Shown in pieces: positions 27,874 through 36,854 of a stretch of 64,000 nucleotides of DNA. This DNA is from Burkholderiales bacterium Ga0077547. Its GTDB lineage: Bacteria; Pseudomonadota; Gammaproteobacteria; Burkholderiales; Burkholderiaceae_C. A program made the translations under genes and the position numbers. How positions within the stretch are numbered: the stretch's first letter is position 1; each line of letters starts with the position of its first letter. The notes beneath the pieces were generated by a model. The model made no database searches, was not told where the DNA came from, and saw only the letters and a list, made by a program, of their open reading frames with translations. The stretch covers positions 47,082-111,081 of the forward strand of contig LNEY01000031.1 in NCBI GenBank assembly GCA_001464195.1, in the 5' to 3' direction.

Positions 27874-28086
27874 CGCGGGTACTCCTGGAAAGAAGCGCCC
27901 AGTCTAGAAATGCTGCGTCGCAGCGTAAGCCTGCAATTCGGCCAGGGTTCCCCCTTATCTTTGCCCGTTTGCTGCGTTGCAACCCTGTCATGGGGTCTGC
28001 CGGCATCGGCCGGCCGCCGCCGCGCGCATGGCCCCTACAATTTTTGACGTCCCGCTCTCCTGCCTGTCCCCACCGAAAGCCGATCG

Positions 28087-29022
28087 ATGAACCTTCCCAC
28101 GCCCGTCCCCGTCGCAGGCAGCACATCGCCAACAGTCGATCTGTCGCACATTGCCGCGCGCGACAAGGCCGAAATCCTGGCCCAGGCCTTGCCCTACATC
28201 CGCAAGTTTCACGGCAAGACCATCGTCATCAAGTACGGCGGCAACGCGATGACCGATCCGGCCCTGCAGCAGGACTTTGCCGAGGACGTGGTGCTGCTCA
28301 AGCTGGTCGGTCTGAACCCGGTGGTGGTGCACGGTGGCGGGCCGCAGATCGAGGAGGCGCTGGCCAAGATCGGCAAGAAGGGCACCTTCATCCAGGGCAT
28401 GCGGGTGACCGACGACGAGACGATGGAAGTCGTCGAATGGGTGCTGGCCGGCCAGGTGCAGCAGGACATCGTCGGCCTGATCAATGTGGCTGGCGGCAAG
28501 GCGGTCGGGTTGACCGGGCGCGACGGTGGCCTGATTCGCGCGCGCAAGCTGCGCATGCTCGATCTGAAAGACCCGAACAAGGAGCACGATGTGGGTCAGG
28601 TCGGCGAGATCGAGTCGATCGACCCGAGCGTGGTCAAGGCGCTGCAGGACGACCAGTTCATCCCGGTGATCTCGCCGCTGGGCTTTGGCGCCAACAACGA
28701 GAACTACAACATCAATGCCGACGTGGTCGCCGGCAAACTGGCCGAGGTGCTGAAGGCCGAGAAGCTGATCATGCTGACCAACATCCCTGGTGTGCTGGAC
28801 AAGAACGGCAAATTGCTGACCAACCTGACGGCGCGCGAGATCGACGAGCTGTTCGCCGACGGCACGATCTCAGGCGGCATGCTGCCCAAGATCGCCAGCG
28901 CGCTCGACGCCGCCAAGAACGGTGTCAACACGGTGCACATCATCGACGGCCGGGTGCCCCACGCGATGCTGCTGGAAGTGCTCACCGAGCAGGCCTACGG
29001 CACGATGATCCGCTCCCACTGA
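28087..29022 (+). CDS. argB: Acetylglutamate kinase
   Basis: A 311-residue amino acid kinase of arginine synthesis that phosphorylates N-acetylglutamate. Motifs are [55 protein letters not shown] and [10 protein letters not shown]. The N-terminal extension with a helix before IVIKYGG is of the kind seen in arginine-inhibited hexameric enzymes. A TACAAT (28034-28039) about 50 bp upstream may be the -10. Its stop overlaps the next start by 1 bp. argJ of the same pathway lies at 51 kb. Confidence 0.96.
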   Translation: MNLPTPVPVAGSTSPTVDLSHIAARDKAEILAQALPYIRKFHGKTIVIKYGGNAMTDPALQQDFAEDVVLLKLVGLNPVVVHGGGPQIEEALAKIGKKGTFIQGMRVTDDETMEVVEWVLAGQVQQDIVGLINVAGGKAVGLTGRDGGLIRARKLRMLDLKDPNKEHDVGQVGEIESIDPSVVKALQDDQFIPVISPLGFGANNENYNINADVVAGKLAEVLKAEKLIMLTNIPGVLDKNGKLLTNLTAREIDELFADGTISGGMLPKIASALDAAKNGVNTVHIIDGRVPHAMLLEVLTEQAYGTMIRSH

Positions 29023-29729
29023 TGTCAACGCCACGTCGGGTGTGGTTGTTCGATCTGGACAACACGCTGCACGACGCCAGTCACGCGTCGTTCGGCCCGA
29101 CCAACGAGGCGATGACGCAGTACATCGTCGATCACCTTGGCTTGCCTCATGCCGAGGCGGGTTCGCTGCGACAGCATTACTGGCTGCACTACGGCGCGAC
29201 GATGCTCGGGCTGGTGCGCCATCACGGGGTGAAGGCCGCGCACTTCCTCGAAACGACGCACCGGTTGCCAGGCCTGGAGGCGCGCCTGCGCACCAGCGCC
29301 CACGACCGCGCGGCACTGCGCCGACTGCCCGGGCGCAAGCTGATCCTGACCAACGCGCCGCGTGCCTATGCGCTGCGGGTGTTGAACACGCTGCGGCTGG
29401 CGAACTGCTTCGACGGCGTGATCAGCATCGAGGACATGACGATGTTTGGTCACCATCGCCCCAAGCCCGATGCGCGGATGTTCCGCCACATCGCGGCGCG
29501 TTTGAAGGTGCCGACGCACCGTTGCACGCTGGTCGAGGACACGCTGGAGCACCAGCGCGCTGCGCGAAGTGTGGGCATGCGTACCGTCTGGATGCAGCGC
29601 TATCTTCCCTCGCGGCGTCGACCGGGCTACTCTCTGGAATCAGGCGCAACCGTCAGTGTTCACCCTTGCCGCCGGCCCGCCTACGTGTGTGCCAGAATCA
29701 TTTCGCTGCAGGGTTTGTTGACGCTGTAG
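29022..29729 (+). CDS. HAD-family pyrimidine 5'-nucleotidase
   Basis: A 235-residue haloacid dehalogenase-fold phosphatase. Motif I is WLFDLDNTLHDAS (nucleophile Asp), motif II LILTNAP, motif III the Lys of HHRPKPD, and motif IV LVEDTLEH. This pattern fits the SDT1/pyrimidine 5'-nucleotidase subgroup common beside argB and slmA in Burkholderiales. The ATG shares its first base with the argB stop (TGATG). The C-terminal 30 residues after RYLPSRRR look unconserved, so the true end of the fold is earlier. Confidence 0.85.
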   Translation: MSTPRRVWLFDLDNTLHDASHASFGPTNEAMTQYIVDHLGLPHAEAGSLRQHYWLHYGATMLGLVRHHGVKAAHFLETTHRLPGLEARLRTSAHDRAALRRLPGRKLILTNAPRAYALRVLNTLRLANCFDGVISIEDMTMFGHHRPKPDARMFRHIAARLKVPTHRCTLVEDTLEHQRAARSVGMRTVWMQRYLPSRRRPGYSLESGATVSVHPCRRPAYVCARIISLQGLLTL

Positions 29730-29753
29730 CGCCCTTCCAGTGGTGCCCGCGCA

Positions 29754-30416
29754 ATGATGAATCGCCCCGACGACGACACCCTGGACAGCGACGGCGCCAG
29801 CGACCCCGCTGAGGTTCAGCACCCGGACACCGTCCGCAAGCGCCCCAAGCCTGGCGAACGCCGCGCGCAGATCCTGCAAACGCTGGCCGGCATGCTCGAA
29901 CAACCAGGCGCTGAGCGGGTCACTACGGCGGCGCTGGCGGCGCGCCTCAACGTCAGTGAAGCTGCGCTGTATCGGCATTTCGCCAGCAAGGCGCAGATGT
30001 TCGAAGGACTGATCGAGTTCATCGAAAGCAGCGTGTTCACGCTCATCAATCAGATCACCGAGCGCGAGCCCTCTGGCCTGCAACAGGCCGCGAAGGTGAT
30101 CACGCTGCTGCTTCAGTTCGGCGAAAAGAATCCGGGCATGACCCGCGTGATGGTGGGCGATGCGCTGGTGTTCGAGCACGACAGGCTGGTCGCGCGGATG
30201 AATCAGTTCTTCGACCGCATCGAGTCGCAACTGCGCCAGAGCCTGCGCGTGGCAGGCGATGACGCGGGTTCGCTCACCGCCTCGGCCGACGCCAACGCGC
30301 GGGCGTCGGTTCTGACGGCGTTTGCGGTGGGTCGCCTGCAGCGCTACGCCCGCTCGGGCTTCAAGCGCCTGCCGACCGAACACCTCGATGCGGCGCTGGG
30401 CCTGATCGCGGCTTGA
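29754..30416 (+). CDS. slmA: Nucleoid occlusion factor SlmA (TetR-like)
   Basis: A 220-residue TetR-fold DNA-binding protein. The N-terminal 35 residues are acidic and unconserved. The helix-turn-helix follows: GERRAQILQTLAGML, then VTTAALAARLNVSEAALYRHF. The segment KNPGMTRVMVGDAL is typical of SlmA. SlmA binds chromosomal sites and blocks FtsZ polymerisation over the nucleoid. It sits 24 bp after the HAD gene and is probably in the argB transcript. Confidence 0.9.
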   Translation: MMNRPDDDTLDSDGASDPAEVQHPDTVRKRPKPGERRAQILQTLAGMLEQPGAERVTTAALAARLNVSEAALYRHFASKAQMFEGLIEFIESSVFTLINQITEREPSGLQQAAKVITLLLQFGEKNPGMTRVMVGDALVFEHDRLVARMNQFFDRIESQLRQSLRVAGDDAGSLTASADANARASVLTAFAVGRLQRYARSGFKRLPTEHLDAALGLIAA

Positions 30417-30447
30417 TTCCGGCGCCATTCGCGCCGAGGCACGCGGC

Positions 30448-31098
30448 ATGCTGACGATTTCAGTAGCGGGCGAGGCGCTGATGCTGCTGCCCGAAAAAGC
30501 GGCTTATCTCGCCGAGCGGCAGTGGCTGCTGATCGCCGACGCGCACCTGGGCAAGGCGGTGTCGTTTCGGCGACAGGGTGTGCCGGTGCCGCAAGGCAGC
30601 ACCGCCGACAACCTGGCCGCACTGAGCGCGCTGATCGCACGCCTGGACGTCCGCCGCATTGTGTTTCTCGGCGATCTGCTGCATTCAGCCCACGCCCATT
30701 CGGCCGCGACGCAGGCAGCCCTCGCGCAGTGGCGTGATTGCCACCGCGACCTGGACCTGACCTTGGTGCGCGGCAACCACGATGATCATGCTGGAGACCC
30801 TCCTGCAGCACTCGGTTTCGAGGTGGTTGACGAGCCCTTGTGTGTGGGCCCGTGGGCGCTGTGCCACCACCCGAATGCACAAGCCGATGGCTATGTGCTG
30901 GCCGGGCATCTGCACCCCTGCGTGAGCTTGCAGGGTCGGGCTCGCGAGCGGCTGCGGCTGCCGTGCTTCTGGTTCGGTGACCAGGTCGGTGTGCTGCCGG
31001 CTTTTGGCGAGTTCACCGGCATGCATCCGATCAAGGCGCTGCCACGCGACCGCGTGTACGCGCTCACTGGCGTCGGGGTGGTTGAAGTGCCGCCTTGA
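30448..31098 (+). CDS. pdeM: Ligase-associated DNA-damage-response endonuclease PdeM-like phosphoesterase
   Basis: A 216-residue calcineurin-like metallophosphoesterase. Metal motifs are LLIADAHLGKA, VFLGDLLHSAHA, LVRGNHDDHAG and YVLAGHLHPCVSL, which match the YkuE/PdeM subgroup. Family members are usually linked to an ATP-dependent DNA ligase and helicase, but those genes are not adjacent here. It begins 31 bp after slmA on the same strand. Confidence 0.8.
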   Translation: MLTISVAGEALMLLPEKAAYLAERQWLLIADAHLGKAVSFRRQGVPVPQGSTADNLAALSALIARLDVRRIVFLGDLLHSAHAHSAATQAALAQWRDCHRDLDLTLVRGNHDDHAGDPPAALGFEVVDEPLCVGPWALCHHPNAQADGYVLAGHLHPCVSLQGRARERLRLPCFWFGDQVGVLPAFGEFTGMHPIKALPRDRVYALTGVGVVEVPP

Positions 31099-31172
31099 GT
31101 CGTCAATCGGACGGGGGCCTCTCGCTACACTGACCGGCTTTCCCCTCACGCGCCCTGCAGGCAAGACGCCCC

Positions 31173-32054
31173 ATGCCGACTCCGTCCGAACCACTGTTGC
31201 AGCTGATTGCCCGCGCCGAAGCGCTGATGGTGCGTTTGGAATCGGTGTTGCCGCATCCGCTCACGGCACCCGACTGGAATGCCTCGATCGCCTACCGCTA
31301 CCGTCGCCGCAGCGCGGGGAGCAGCACGCTGGAGCCGGTGCGGCACGTGGCGCAGATCAGCCTCGACGACCTGGTGGAAGTCGAGCCGCAGAAGGATCGC
31401 CTGCTGCGAAACACCGAGCAGTTCGTGGCCGGCCGTGCTGCCAACAATGTGCTGCTGACCGGCGCACGCGGCACCGGCAAGAGCTCGCTGATCAAGGCCT
31501 GCCTGAATGAGTTCGCACCGCAAGGCCTGAGGCTGATTGAGGTCGACAAGGCTGATCTGGTCGATCTGCCCGACATCGTCGATCTGGTGGCCGAGCGGGC
31601 TGAACGCTTCATCGTCTACTGCGACGACCTCAGCTTCGACGCGGGGGAGCCGGGCTACAAGGCGTTGAAGTCCATCCTCGACGGCTCGGTGTCGCAAGCC
31701 TCGGACAACGTGCTGATCTACGCCACCAGCAACCGCCGCCACCTGCTGCCCGAGACCATGGCCGAAAACCTGACGTATCAGCACCTGGAGAACGGTGAAG
31801 TGCATCCAGGCGAAGCGGTCGAGGAAAAGATCTCGCTGAGCGAGCGCTTCGGTCTGTGGATCAGTTTCTATCCGTTCACGCAGGACGAGTACCTGGCCAT
31901 CGTTGCGCAATGGCTGCGCGGTTTGGGCGTCAGCGAAGCCGCGATCGAGGCCGCGCGGTCGGAAAGCCTGGTCTGGGCGCTGGAGCGGGGCTCGCGCTCC
32001 GGACGTGTCGCCTTTCAGTTTGCCAAGGACTACAGCGGGCGGCAGCCGCGGTGA
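31173..32054 (+). CDS. DUF815-family AAA-like ATPase
   Basis: A 293-residue P-loop protein with Walker A LTGARGTGKSSLI, Walker B-like FIVYCDDLSFD and a following sensor segment IYATSNRRHLLPE. These are characteristic of DUF815 proteins whose cellular role is unknown. A TACACT (31126-31131) about 40 bp upstream may be a -10. The stop overlaps the MutT GTG start as GTGA, so the two are translationally coupled; whether the functions are linked is unknown. Confidence 0.85.
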   Translation: MPTPSEPLLQLIARAEALMVRLESVLPHPLTAPDWNASIAYRYRRRSAGSSTLEPVRHVAQISLDDLVEVEPQKDRLLRNTEQFVAGRAANNVLLTGARGTGKSSLIKACLNEFAPQGLRLIEVDKADLVDLPDIVDLVAERAERFIVYCDDLSFDAGEPGYKALKSILDGSVSQASDNVLIYATSNRRHLLPETMAENLTYQHLENGEVHPGEAVEEKISLSERFGLWISFYPFTQDEYLAIVAQWLRGLGVSEAAIEAARSESLVWALERGSRSGRVAFQFAKDYSGRQPR

Positions 32055-32515
32055 GTGAGTCGGAGCGCAGGCCGATTGACGTCGAGCCCATCAAACCGCG
32101 CCATCCGGTGGATGTCGCGGTGGGCGTCCTGATCGACGCCGAGGGCCGCTTCCTGATGACCTCGCGACCCGTGGGCAAGGTCTACGCCGGGTATTGGGAA
32201 TTCCCGGGTGGCAAGCTTGAGGCGGGCGAAAGCGTCGAAGCCGCGCTGCGCCGCGAACTGCACGAGGAGCTCGGCATCGTGATCGGCGAGGTTCATCCGT
32301 GGCAGGTGGAACTGGTCGATTACCCGCATGCGCGTGTGCGGCTGCACTTCTGCAAGGTGTACGCGTGGCAGGGCGCCTTCGAGATGCGCGAGGCGCAGAC
32401 GATGTCTTGGCAGACCCTGCCGGTCGAGGTGGTGCCGGTGCTGCCGGGCACGATACCGGTGCTGCGCTGGTTTGCCGAAGAACGGCAGCACGAGGGGCCG
32501 ACGCATCGGGGCTGA
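32051..32515 (+). CDS. mutT: Nudix hydrolase MutT (8-oxo-dGTP diphosphatase-like)
   Basis: A 154-residue protein with a complete Nudix box running from GGKLEAGES to RELHEELGI, and strand motifs VAVGVLIDAEGRFLMTSRP and GKVYAGYWEFPG. This is closest to MutT, which removes oxidised dGTP. The GTG at 32051 is taken as the start because it overlaps the preceding stop (GTGA) and gives the usual N-terminus. In betaproteobacteria this position beside an ATPase gene is common. Confidence 0.88.
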   Translation: MSESERRPIDVEPIKPRHPVDVAVGVLIDAEGRFLMTSRPVGKVYAGYWEFPGGKLEAGESVEAALRRELHEELGIVIGEVHPWQVELVDYPHARVRLHFCKVYAWQGAFEMREAQTMSWQTLPVEVVPVLPGTIPVLRWFAEERQHEGPTHRG

Positions 32516-32518
32516 AAC

Positions 32519-32534
32519 TGTAGCGATTGCTACA
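32519..32534. promoter_or_regulatory. perfect palindrome before hisI
   Basis: TGTAGC-GATT-GCTACA is a perfect 6-bp inverted repeat with a 4-nt spacer. It lies 3 bp after the mutT stop and 8 bp before the hisI ATG, and overlaps a possible -10 (TACACT, 32531-32536). It could be an operator or a small hairpin. Confidence 0.4.
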
Positions 32535-32542
32535 CTGACCCG

Positions 32543-32932
32543 ATGAGCTGGATCGACGATGTCAAATGGGACGCTCAAGGGCTGGTGCCGGTGATCGCGC
32601 AGGAGGTCGGCAGCAACGATGTCCTGATGTTCGCCTTCATGAACCGAGAGGCCCTGCAACGCACTGCCGATCTGGGCGAAGCGGTGTACTGGAGCCGCTC
32701 GCGCGGCCGGCTGTGGCACAAGGGCGAGGAGTCCGGCCACATCCAGAAGGTGCACGAGCTTCGGTTGGACTGCGACAACGACGTGGTGCTGATGAAGGTG
32801 GAGCAGCTCGGGCACAGCCCGGGCATCGCCTGCCACACCGGCCGCCATGCGTGCTTTTTCAAGAAATACCGCGACGGCGCTTGGCACGACGTCGAGCCCG
32901 TCCTGAAAGACCCGGAGCACATCTACAAATGA
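32543..32932 (+). CDS. hisI: Phosphoribosyl-AMP cyclohydrolase
   Basis: A 129-residue zinc enzyme of histidine synthesis that opens the adenine ring of PR-AMP. Motifs are [31 protein letters not shown], and the metal residues in [10 protein letters not shown] and [10 protein letters not shown]. No Shine-Dalgarno sequence is visible before its ATG. It overlaps hisE as ATGA. hisI and hisE are separate genes here, unlike the fused E. coli protein. Confidence 0.95.
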   Translation: MSWIDDVKWDAQGLVPVIAQEVGSNDVLMFAFMNREALQRTADLGEAVYWSRSRGRLWHKGEESGHIQKVHELRLDCDNDVVLMKVEQLGHSPGIACHTGRHACFFKKYRDGAWHDVEPVLKDPEHIYK

Positions 32933-33297
32933 GCGCGCCAGAGTCCAATGACCTGTCCCAGGACGTGCTGGCCCGGCTGGCCGAGGTGATCGAAGCCCGC
33001 AAGCTGGGCGACCCCGAGAGAAGCTATGTGGCGCGGCTCTTTCACAAGGGCACCGATGCGATCCTGAAGAAGATCGGTGAGGAAGCCACCGAGGTGGTGA
33101 TGGCCGCCAAGGACGGCGATCCGAAGCAGGTGGTCTATGAAGTCGCCGATCTGTGGTTCCACTCGATGCTGGCGCTCAGCGCCTTCGGATTGACGCCCGC
33201 TGACGTGTTGACGGAACTGCAGCGCCGCGAAGGGCTCTCAGGATTGGAAGAGTTCGCGGCTCGCAAGCTAAAACTGCGCGAAGGAGAGGAAAAGTGA
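32929..33297 (+). CDS. hisE: Phosphoribosyl-ATP pyrophosphatase
   Basis: A 122-residue helical MazG-like enzyme that removes pyrophosphate from PR-ATP. The characteristic [20 protein letters not shown] and [11 protein letters not shown] blocks and [13 protein letters not shown] with acidic metal ligands are present. It overlaps hisI (ATGA) and the next gene (GTGA), so all three are coupled. Confidence 0.95.
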   Translation: MSAPESNDLSQDVLARLAEVIEARKLGDPERSYVARLFHKGTDAILKKIGEEATEVVMAAKDGDPKQVVYEVADLWFHSMLALSAFGLTPADVLTELQRREGLSGLEEFAARKLKLREGEEK

Positions 33298-33662
33298 CAG
33301 AGGTCGTGTTGCCTGGCTTGGAAGAGAAACCACACGGTGGCCTGCGGACACTGACGCACATTCTTTACGGGTTGCATCTGCTGTCGTGGTTCTCTGCGGG
33401 CGCATTCTCTGTGGTTGCCATGATCATCAATCACGTCAAGCGTCCCGACTTGCCTGATGAGTTCTTTCGTAGTCACTTCCGCTGGCAAGCCCGCAGCTTC
33501 TGGTTTACCTTGCTCTGGTTGACTCTCACTTCACCACTTTTCCTGCTGTTCTGGTTGCCCGGTGTGGCGGCGTGGTTTGTGGTCGGCCTTTGGTACCTGT
33601 ATCGCTTCATTCGTGGTTGGCTGAGCTTTGCTGAAAGCCGAGCAATGCCGCTGCCTTCCTAA
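33294..33662 (+). CDS. DUF4870-like small membrane protein
   Basis: A 122-residue protein with three hydrophobic segments: [39 protein letters not shown] and [19 protein letters not shown]. The motif [12 protein letters not shown] between helices 1 and 2 matches the DUF4870 family of unknown function. The GTG start at 33294 has AAGGAGAGG about 5 nt upstream and overlaps the hisE stop. The position between hisE and a HIT gene is typical of Burkholderiales. Confidence 0.8.
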   Translation: MTEVVLPGLEEKPHGGLRTLTHILYGLHLLSWFSAGAFSVVAMIINHVKRPDLPDEFFRSHFRWQARSFWFTLLWLTLTSPLFLLFWLPGVAAWFVVGLWYLYRFIRGWLSFAESRAMPLPS

Positions 33663-33678
33663 CAACGTAGCGCTGGTC

Positions 33679-34026
33679 ATGAACGCGGATCCGAACTGCA
33701 TCTTCTGCAAAATCGTTGCGGGCCAGATCCCGAGCCGCAAGGCTCACGAGGACGAGGACCTGCTGGCGTTCCACGACATCAACCCGTGGGCACCCGTGCA
33801 TTTGTTGATCATTCCGAAACAGCACATTGCCACGCACGCCGACGTGCAGCCCGAACACGAGCGCCTGCTCGGACGGATGCTGCTGCTGGCGCCGAAACTG
33901 GCACGCGAGCACGGTGCGACCACCGGATTTCGCAGCATCATCAACACTGGCCGCGATGGCGGCCAAGAGGTCTATCACCTGCATCTGCATGTGATTGGTG
34001 GTCCCCGGCCCTGGAAGCAAGGGTGA
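33679..34026 (+). CDS. HIT-family (HinT-like) nucleotide hydrolase
   Basis: A 115-residue histidine-triad protein with the active-site motif HLHLHVIGG and the N-terminal NCIFCKIVAGQIPSRK, whose Cys pair is common in the HinT branch. Such enzymes hydrolyse nucleoside phosphoramidates. The ATG at 33679 fits the family start. It lies 16 bp after the membrane-protein gene. Confidence 0.9.
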   Translation: MNADPNCIFCKIVAGQIPSRKAHEDEDLLAFHDINPWAPVHLLIIPKQHIATHADVQPEHERLLGRMLLLAPKLAREHGATTGFRSIINTGRDGGQEVYHLHLHVIGGPRPWKQG

Positions 34027-34112
34027 CGGCTGTCACGCGCCACGGGTATGTCAATGCGGATTGGTCATTGGGCTGACCTAGAATCCGCGGTCCTTTCGCA
34101 GGAGAATCAAAA

Positions 34113-34340
34113 ATGGGCTCATTCAGCATCTGGCACTGGCTGGTTGTGTTGGTAATCGTGGTGTTGATTTTCGGCACCAAGAAATTGAAGAACATAGGCG
34201 CCGACCTCGGCGGTGCGGTCAAGGGCTTCAAGGATGGCGTACGCGACGGTGGTACCCCTGCCGATCCGACAGCACAGGTGACCGCGCAGAAGTCGGCTGA
34301 CGCCAACACTGTCGACGTGGAAGCCAAAACCAAGTCGTGA
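34113..34340 (+). CDS. tatA: Sec-independent translocase subunit TatA
   Basis: A 75-residue protein with a short N-terminal membrane helix ([15 protein letters not shown]) and the amphipathic helix [20 protein letters not shown] that defines TatA. It forms the pore of the twin-arginine pathway for folded proteins. GGAG lies 8 nt before the ATG (CAGGAGAATCAAAAATG). A TAGAAT (34079-34084) may be the -10. It overlaps tatB by 4 bp. Confidence 0.95.
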   Translation: MGSFSIWHWLVVLVIVVLIFGTKKLKNIGADLGGAVKGFKDGVRDGGTPADPTAQVTAQKSADANTVDVEAKTKS

Positions 34341-34834
34341 TCGATTTCGGGTTCGACAAGATCGCGCTGATCGGCGCGGTCGCGCTGATGGTCATTGGGC
34401 CGGAACGCCTGCCTCGGGTCGCCCGCACGATGGGTCACCTGATGGGCAAGGCGCAGCGTTACGTGTCCGATGTCAAGGCAGAGGTCAACCGATCGATCGA
34501 ACTCGAAGAGCTGAAGAAGATGAAAGGCGATTTCGAGACCGCCGCCCGCAATGTCGAACAAGACGCAGCGGGTGCGATCTATCAAGCCAGCACCGATCTC
34601 AGCAAAAATTGGGAAGAGCGCGAGGAGTCGTCGACCGACGAGCGTCCTCACGATTACGATCAATACGACACGCTGTTGCTCCCGATTCCCGATTACCGCA
34701 ACCCGAACAAGCGCTGGCGCTTGAAGCGGGGTGCGATGCCCCAGTGGTACAAGCAACGCCATGGCATCCGGGGCAAGGCACAGTCGGGTGCAGCGCGAGT
34801 TGCGCGTTTTCGGCCGCCGTCCTCGTCGGCCTGA
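34337..34834 (+). CDS. tatB: Sec-independent translocase subunit TatB
   Basis: A 165-residue protein. The N-terminal helix is [20 protein letters not shown] with the conserved Glu-Arg-Leu-Pro ([10 protein letters not shown]), then an amphipathic region and a long charged tail ending in a basic stretch. TatB forms the substrate receptor with TatC. It starts with GTG overlapping tatA as GTGA, and tatC follows after 3 bp. Confidence 0.94.
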   Translation: MIDFGFDKIALIGAVALMVIGPERLPRVARTMGHLMGKAQRYVSDVKAEVNRSIELEELKKMKGDFETAARNVEQDAAGAIYQASTDLSKNWEEREESSTDERPHDYDQYDTLLLPIPDYRNPNKRWRLKRGAMPQWYKQRHGIRGKAQSGAARVARFRPPSSSA

Positions 34835-34837
34835 TCC

Positions 34838-35626
34838 ATGGCATCGAACCCGTCAGGCCCTGATGAACTCGGGGGCAAGGAACAGCCTTTCGTCACTCAC
34901 CTGATCGAGTTGCGCGACCGATTGGTTCGTGCTTCCATTGCAGTGGGTCTGGTGTTTGGCGCGCTGTGTCTGTGGCCCGGCCCCGCGGGCCTGTACGACC
35001 TGCTCGCTGCGCCGCTGGTGGCGAACCTGCCCAAGGGGTCTACGCTGATCGCCACCAACGTGATCTCGCCGTTTGTCGTGCCTCTGAAGATCACGCTGAT
35101 GGCGGCATTCCTGGTGGCCTTGCCGGTGGTGCTGTACCAGATGTGGGCGTTCGTCGCGCCAGGCCTCTACACGCACGAGAAGAAGCTGGTGCTGCCGCTG
35201 GTGATCTCGAGCACCTTGCTGTTCCTGATGGGGGTGGCGTTCTGTTATTTCTTCGTTTTTGGTCAGGTGTTCAAGTTCATACAGAGCTTCGCGCCAAAAA
35301 GTATCACTGCCGCGCCTGACATCGAGGCCTATCTCAGCTTCGTGCTGACGATGTTCATCGCGTTTGGCGCCGCCTTCGAAGTGCCTGTCGTCGTGTGCGT
35401 TCTGGCCCGCATGGGGTTGGTCAGCATCGAAAAGCTGAAGGAATTCCGCAGCTACTTCGTGGTGCTGGCCTTCATCATTGCCGCGATCATCACGCCGCCG
35501 GATGTCGTGTCCCAGCTGGCGCTGGCCATTCCGATGTGCATCCTGTACGAGGTTGGCATCTGGGCCGCGCGCATCTTCATCAAGCACACGCAGGCGCCCG
35601 TCGAGGAAAGCACGCCAACGGCGTGA
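34838..35626 (+). CDS. tatC: Sec-independent translocase subunit TatC
   Basis: A 262-residue six-helix membrane protein that recognises the twin-arginine signal. Visible hallmarks are the N-terminal FVTHLIELRDRLVRASIAV, TLMAAFLVALPVVLYQMWAF, APGLYTHEKK, and VVLAFIIAAIITPPDVVSQ. Its stop is only 4 bp from the stop of the convergent protease gene, so the two transcripts must overlap. Confidence 0.96.
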   Translation: MASNPSGPDELGGKEQPFVTHLIELRDRLVRASIAVGLVFGALCLWPGPAGLYDLLAAPLVANLPKGSTLIATNVISPFVVPLKITLMAAFLVALPVVLYQMWAFVAPGLYTHEKKLVLPLVISSTLLFLMGVAFCYFFVFGQVFKFIQSFAPKSITAAPDIEAYLSFVLTMFIAFGAAFEVPVVVCVLARMGLVSIEKLKEFRSYFVVLAFIIAAIITPPDVVSQLALAIPMCILYEVGIWAARIFIKHTQAPVEESTPTA

Positions 35627-35630
35627 AACC

Positions 35631-36842
35631 TCAGCCGCCGTTGCGGCCGTCGATGTCCGGATGTGGCAGGGTTCTCGGAGGGCTCTTCGGCCGCTGCGCG
35701 ACCGTCACCTGCAGACTCAACGACTTCTCAGCGCGCTGTACGCTGATCAATGCCACGCTGTGCGGCCGCAGCGAGGCCACTGCGTTCAGCAACTGCGCCG
35801 TGTTGAGCACGCGCTGCTCTCCGACTTTCACCACCACGTCACCGGGCAACATGCCTCCAGCGCTGGCCGGGCCGTTCTGCAGCACGCCAGTGATCAGCAC
35901 GCCTTGCTTGACTGGCAGATTCAGCGTTTCGGCGATTTCTGCGGTCAGGTCGCGGGGTTCAACGCCGATCCATCCCCGCGTGACCTGGCCTTCGTTGATC
36001 AGACCCTCCATCACTTGGCGAGCGGTGTTGGCGGGAATGGCAAAGCCGATGCCCATGTTTCCGCCGGAGCGCGAATAAATGGCGGTGTTGATGCCCAGCA
36101 GGTTGCCGTTGGCGTCAACCAGCGCACCTCCGGAATTACCGGGGTTGATGGCCGCATCGGTCTGGATGAAGTTCTCGAAGGTGTTGATGCCGAGCTGGTC
36201 GCGGCCAAGCGCACTGACGATGCCCGACGTCACCGTTTGACCGACGCCGAACGGGTTGCCGATGGCCAGCACCACATCGCCGACCTCCAGGTCGTCGGCC
36301 TTGCTGAACGTCATCACCGGCAGGCGGTCGAGCGTGATTTTCAACACCGCGAGATCGCTCTCCGGGTCGGTGCCGATGACGGTGGCCGAGGCACTTCGAC
36401 CATCCGGCAATTGCACGTCGATGTCGCTGGCACCTTCGATGACGTGGTTGTTGGTGAGCAGGAATCCATCGGCCGAGACGATGACGCCTGAGCCCAGACC
36501 GACCTGCGCTTCCGATCGGCTTTGCTTGTCGCCGAAGAAAAAATACTGGAACCATGGGTCGCCCGAACGCGGATAGCGTGCGCTGGCCTTGCTCGCGGTG
36601 ATGCTGACCACCGACGGCGATGCCCGTTTGGCGGCGGCGCTGTAGCTGCCGACGACACCGCTGCGCGCAAGGGGTTCTGCACTTACCACCGTGCTGCCAG
36701 CGGGCGTGCCCAATGAAATACCGCCGGGCAACCCGAATTCGCCCGAGCGCCGCAGCCATTCAGGCTTCAGCGTGGCGATGACAAACAGCACCGCGACCAT
36801 CACGGTCACCGTCTGGGAGAATAAAAGCCAGGTTCTGCGCAT
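35631..36842 (-). CDS. Periplasmic DegS/HtrA-like serine protease, membrane-anchored
   Basis: A 403-residue protein with an N-terminal anchor helix (about residues 5-24), a trypsin-like domain with triad H133 (TNNHVIEG), D163 (SDLAVLK) and S237 (GNSGGALVD), and one PDZ domain (about 265-375). One PDZ and an anchor match DegS/AlgW, which start the sigmaE response, better than DegP or DegQ with two PDZ domains. A Pro-rich basic C-terminus follows. Its start is only 12 bp from the divergent Nif3 start, and no purine-rich ribosome site is visible before it. Confidence 0.88.
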   Translation of the reverse strand: MRRTWLLFSQTVTVMVAVLFVIATLKPEWLRRSGEFGLPGGISLGTPAGSTVVSAEPLARSGVVGSYSAAAKRASPSVVSITASKASARYPRSGDPWFQYFFFGDKQSRSEAQVGLGSGVIVSADGFLLTNNHVIEGASDIDVQLPDGRSASATVIGTDPESDLAVLKITLDRLPVMTFSKADDLEVGDVVLAIGNPFGVGQTVTSGIVSALGRDQLGINTFENFIQTDAAINPGNSGGALVDANGNLLGINTAIYSRSGGNMGIGFAIPANTARQVMEGLINEGQVTRGWIGVEPRDLTAEIAETLNLPVKQGVLITGVLQNGPASAGGMLPGDVVVKVGEQRVLNTAQLLNAVASLRPHSVALISVQRAEKSLSLQVTVAQRPKSPPRTLPHPDIDGRNGG

Positions 36843-36854
36843 GAGGAGGAGTCT

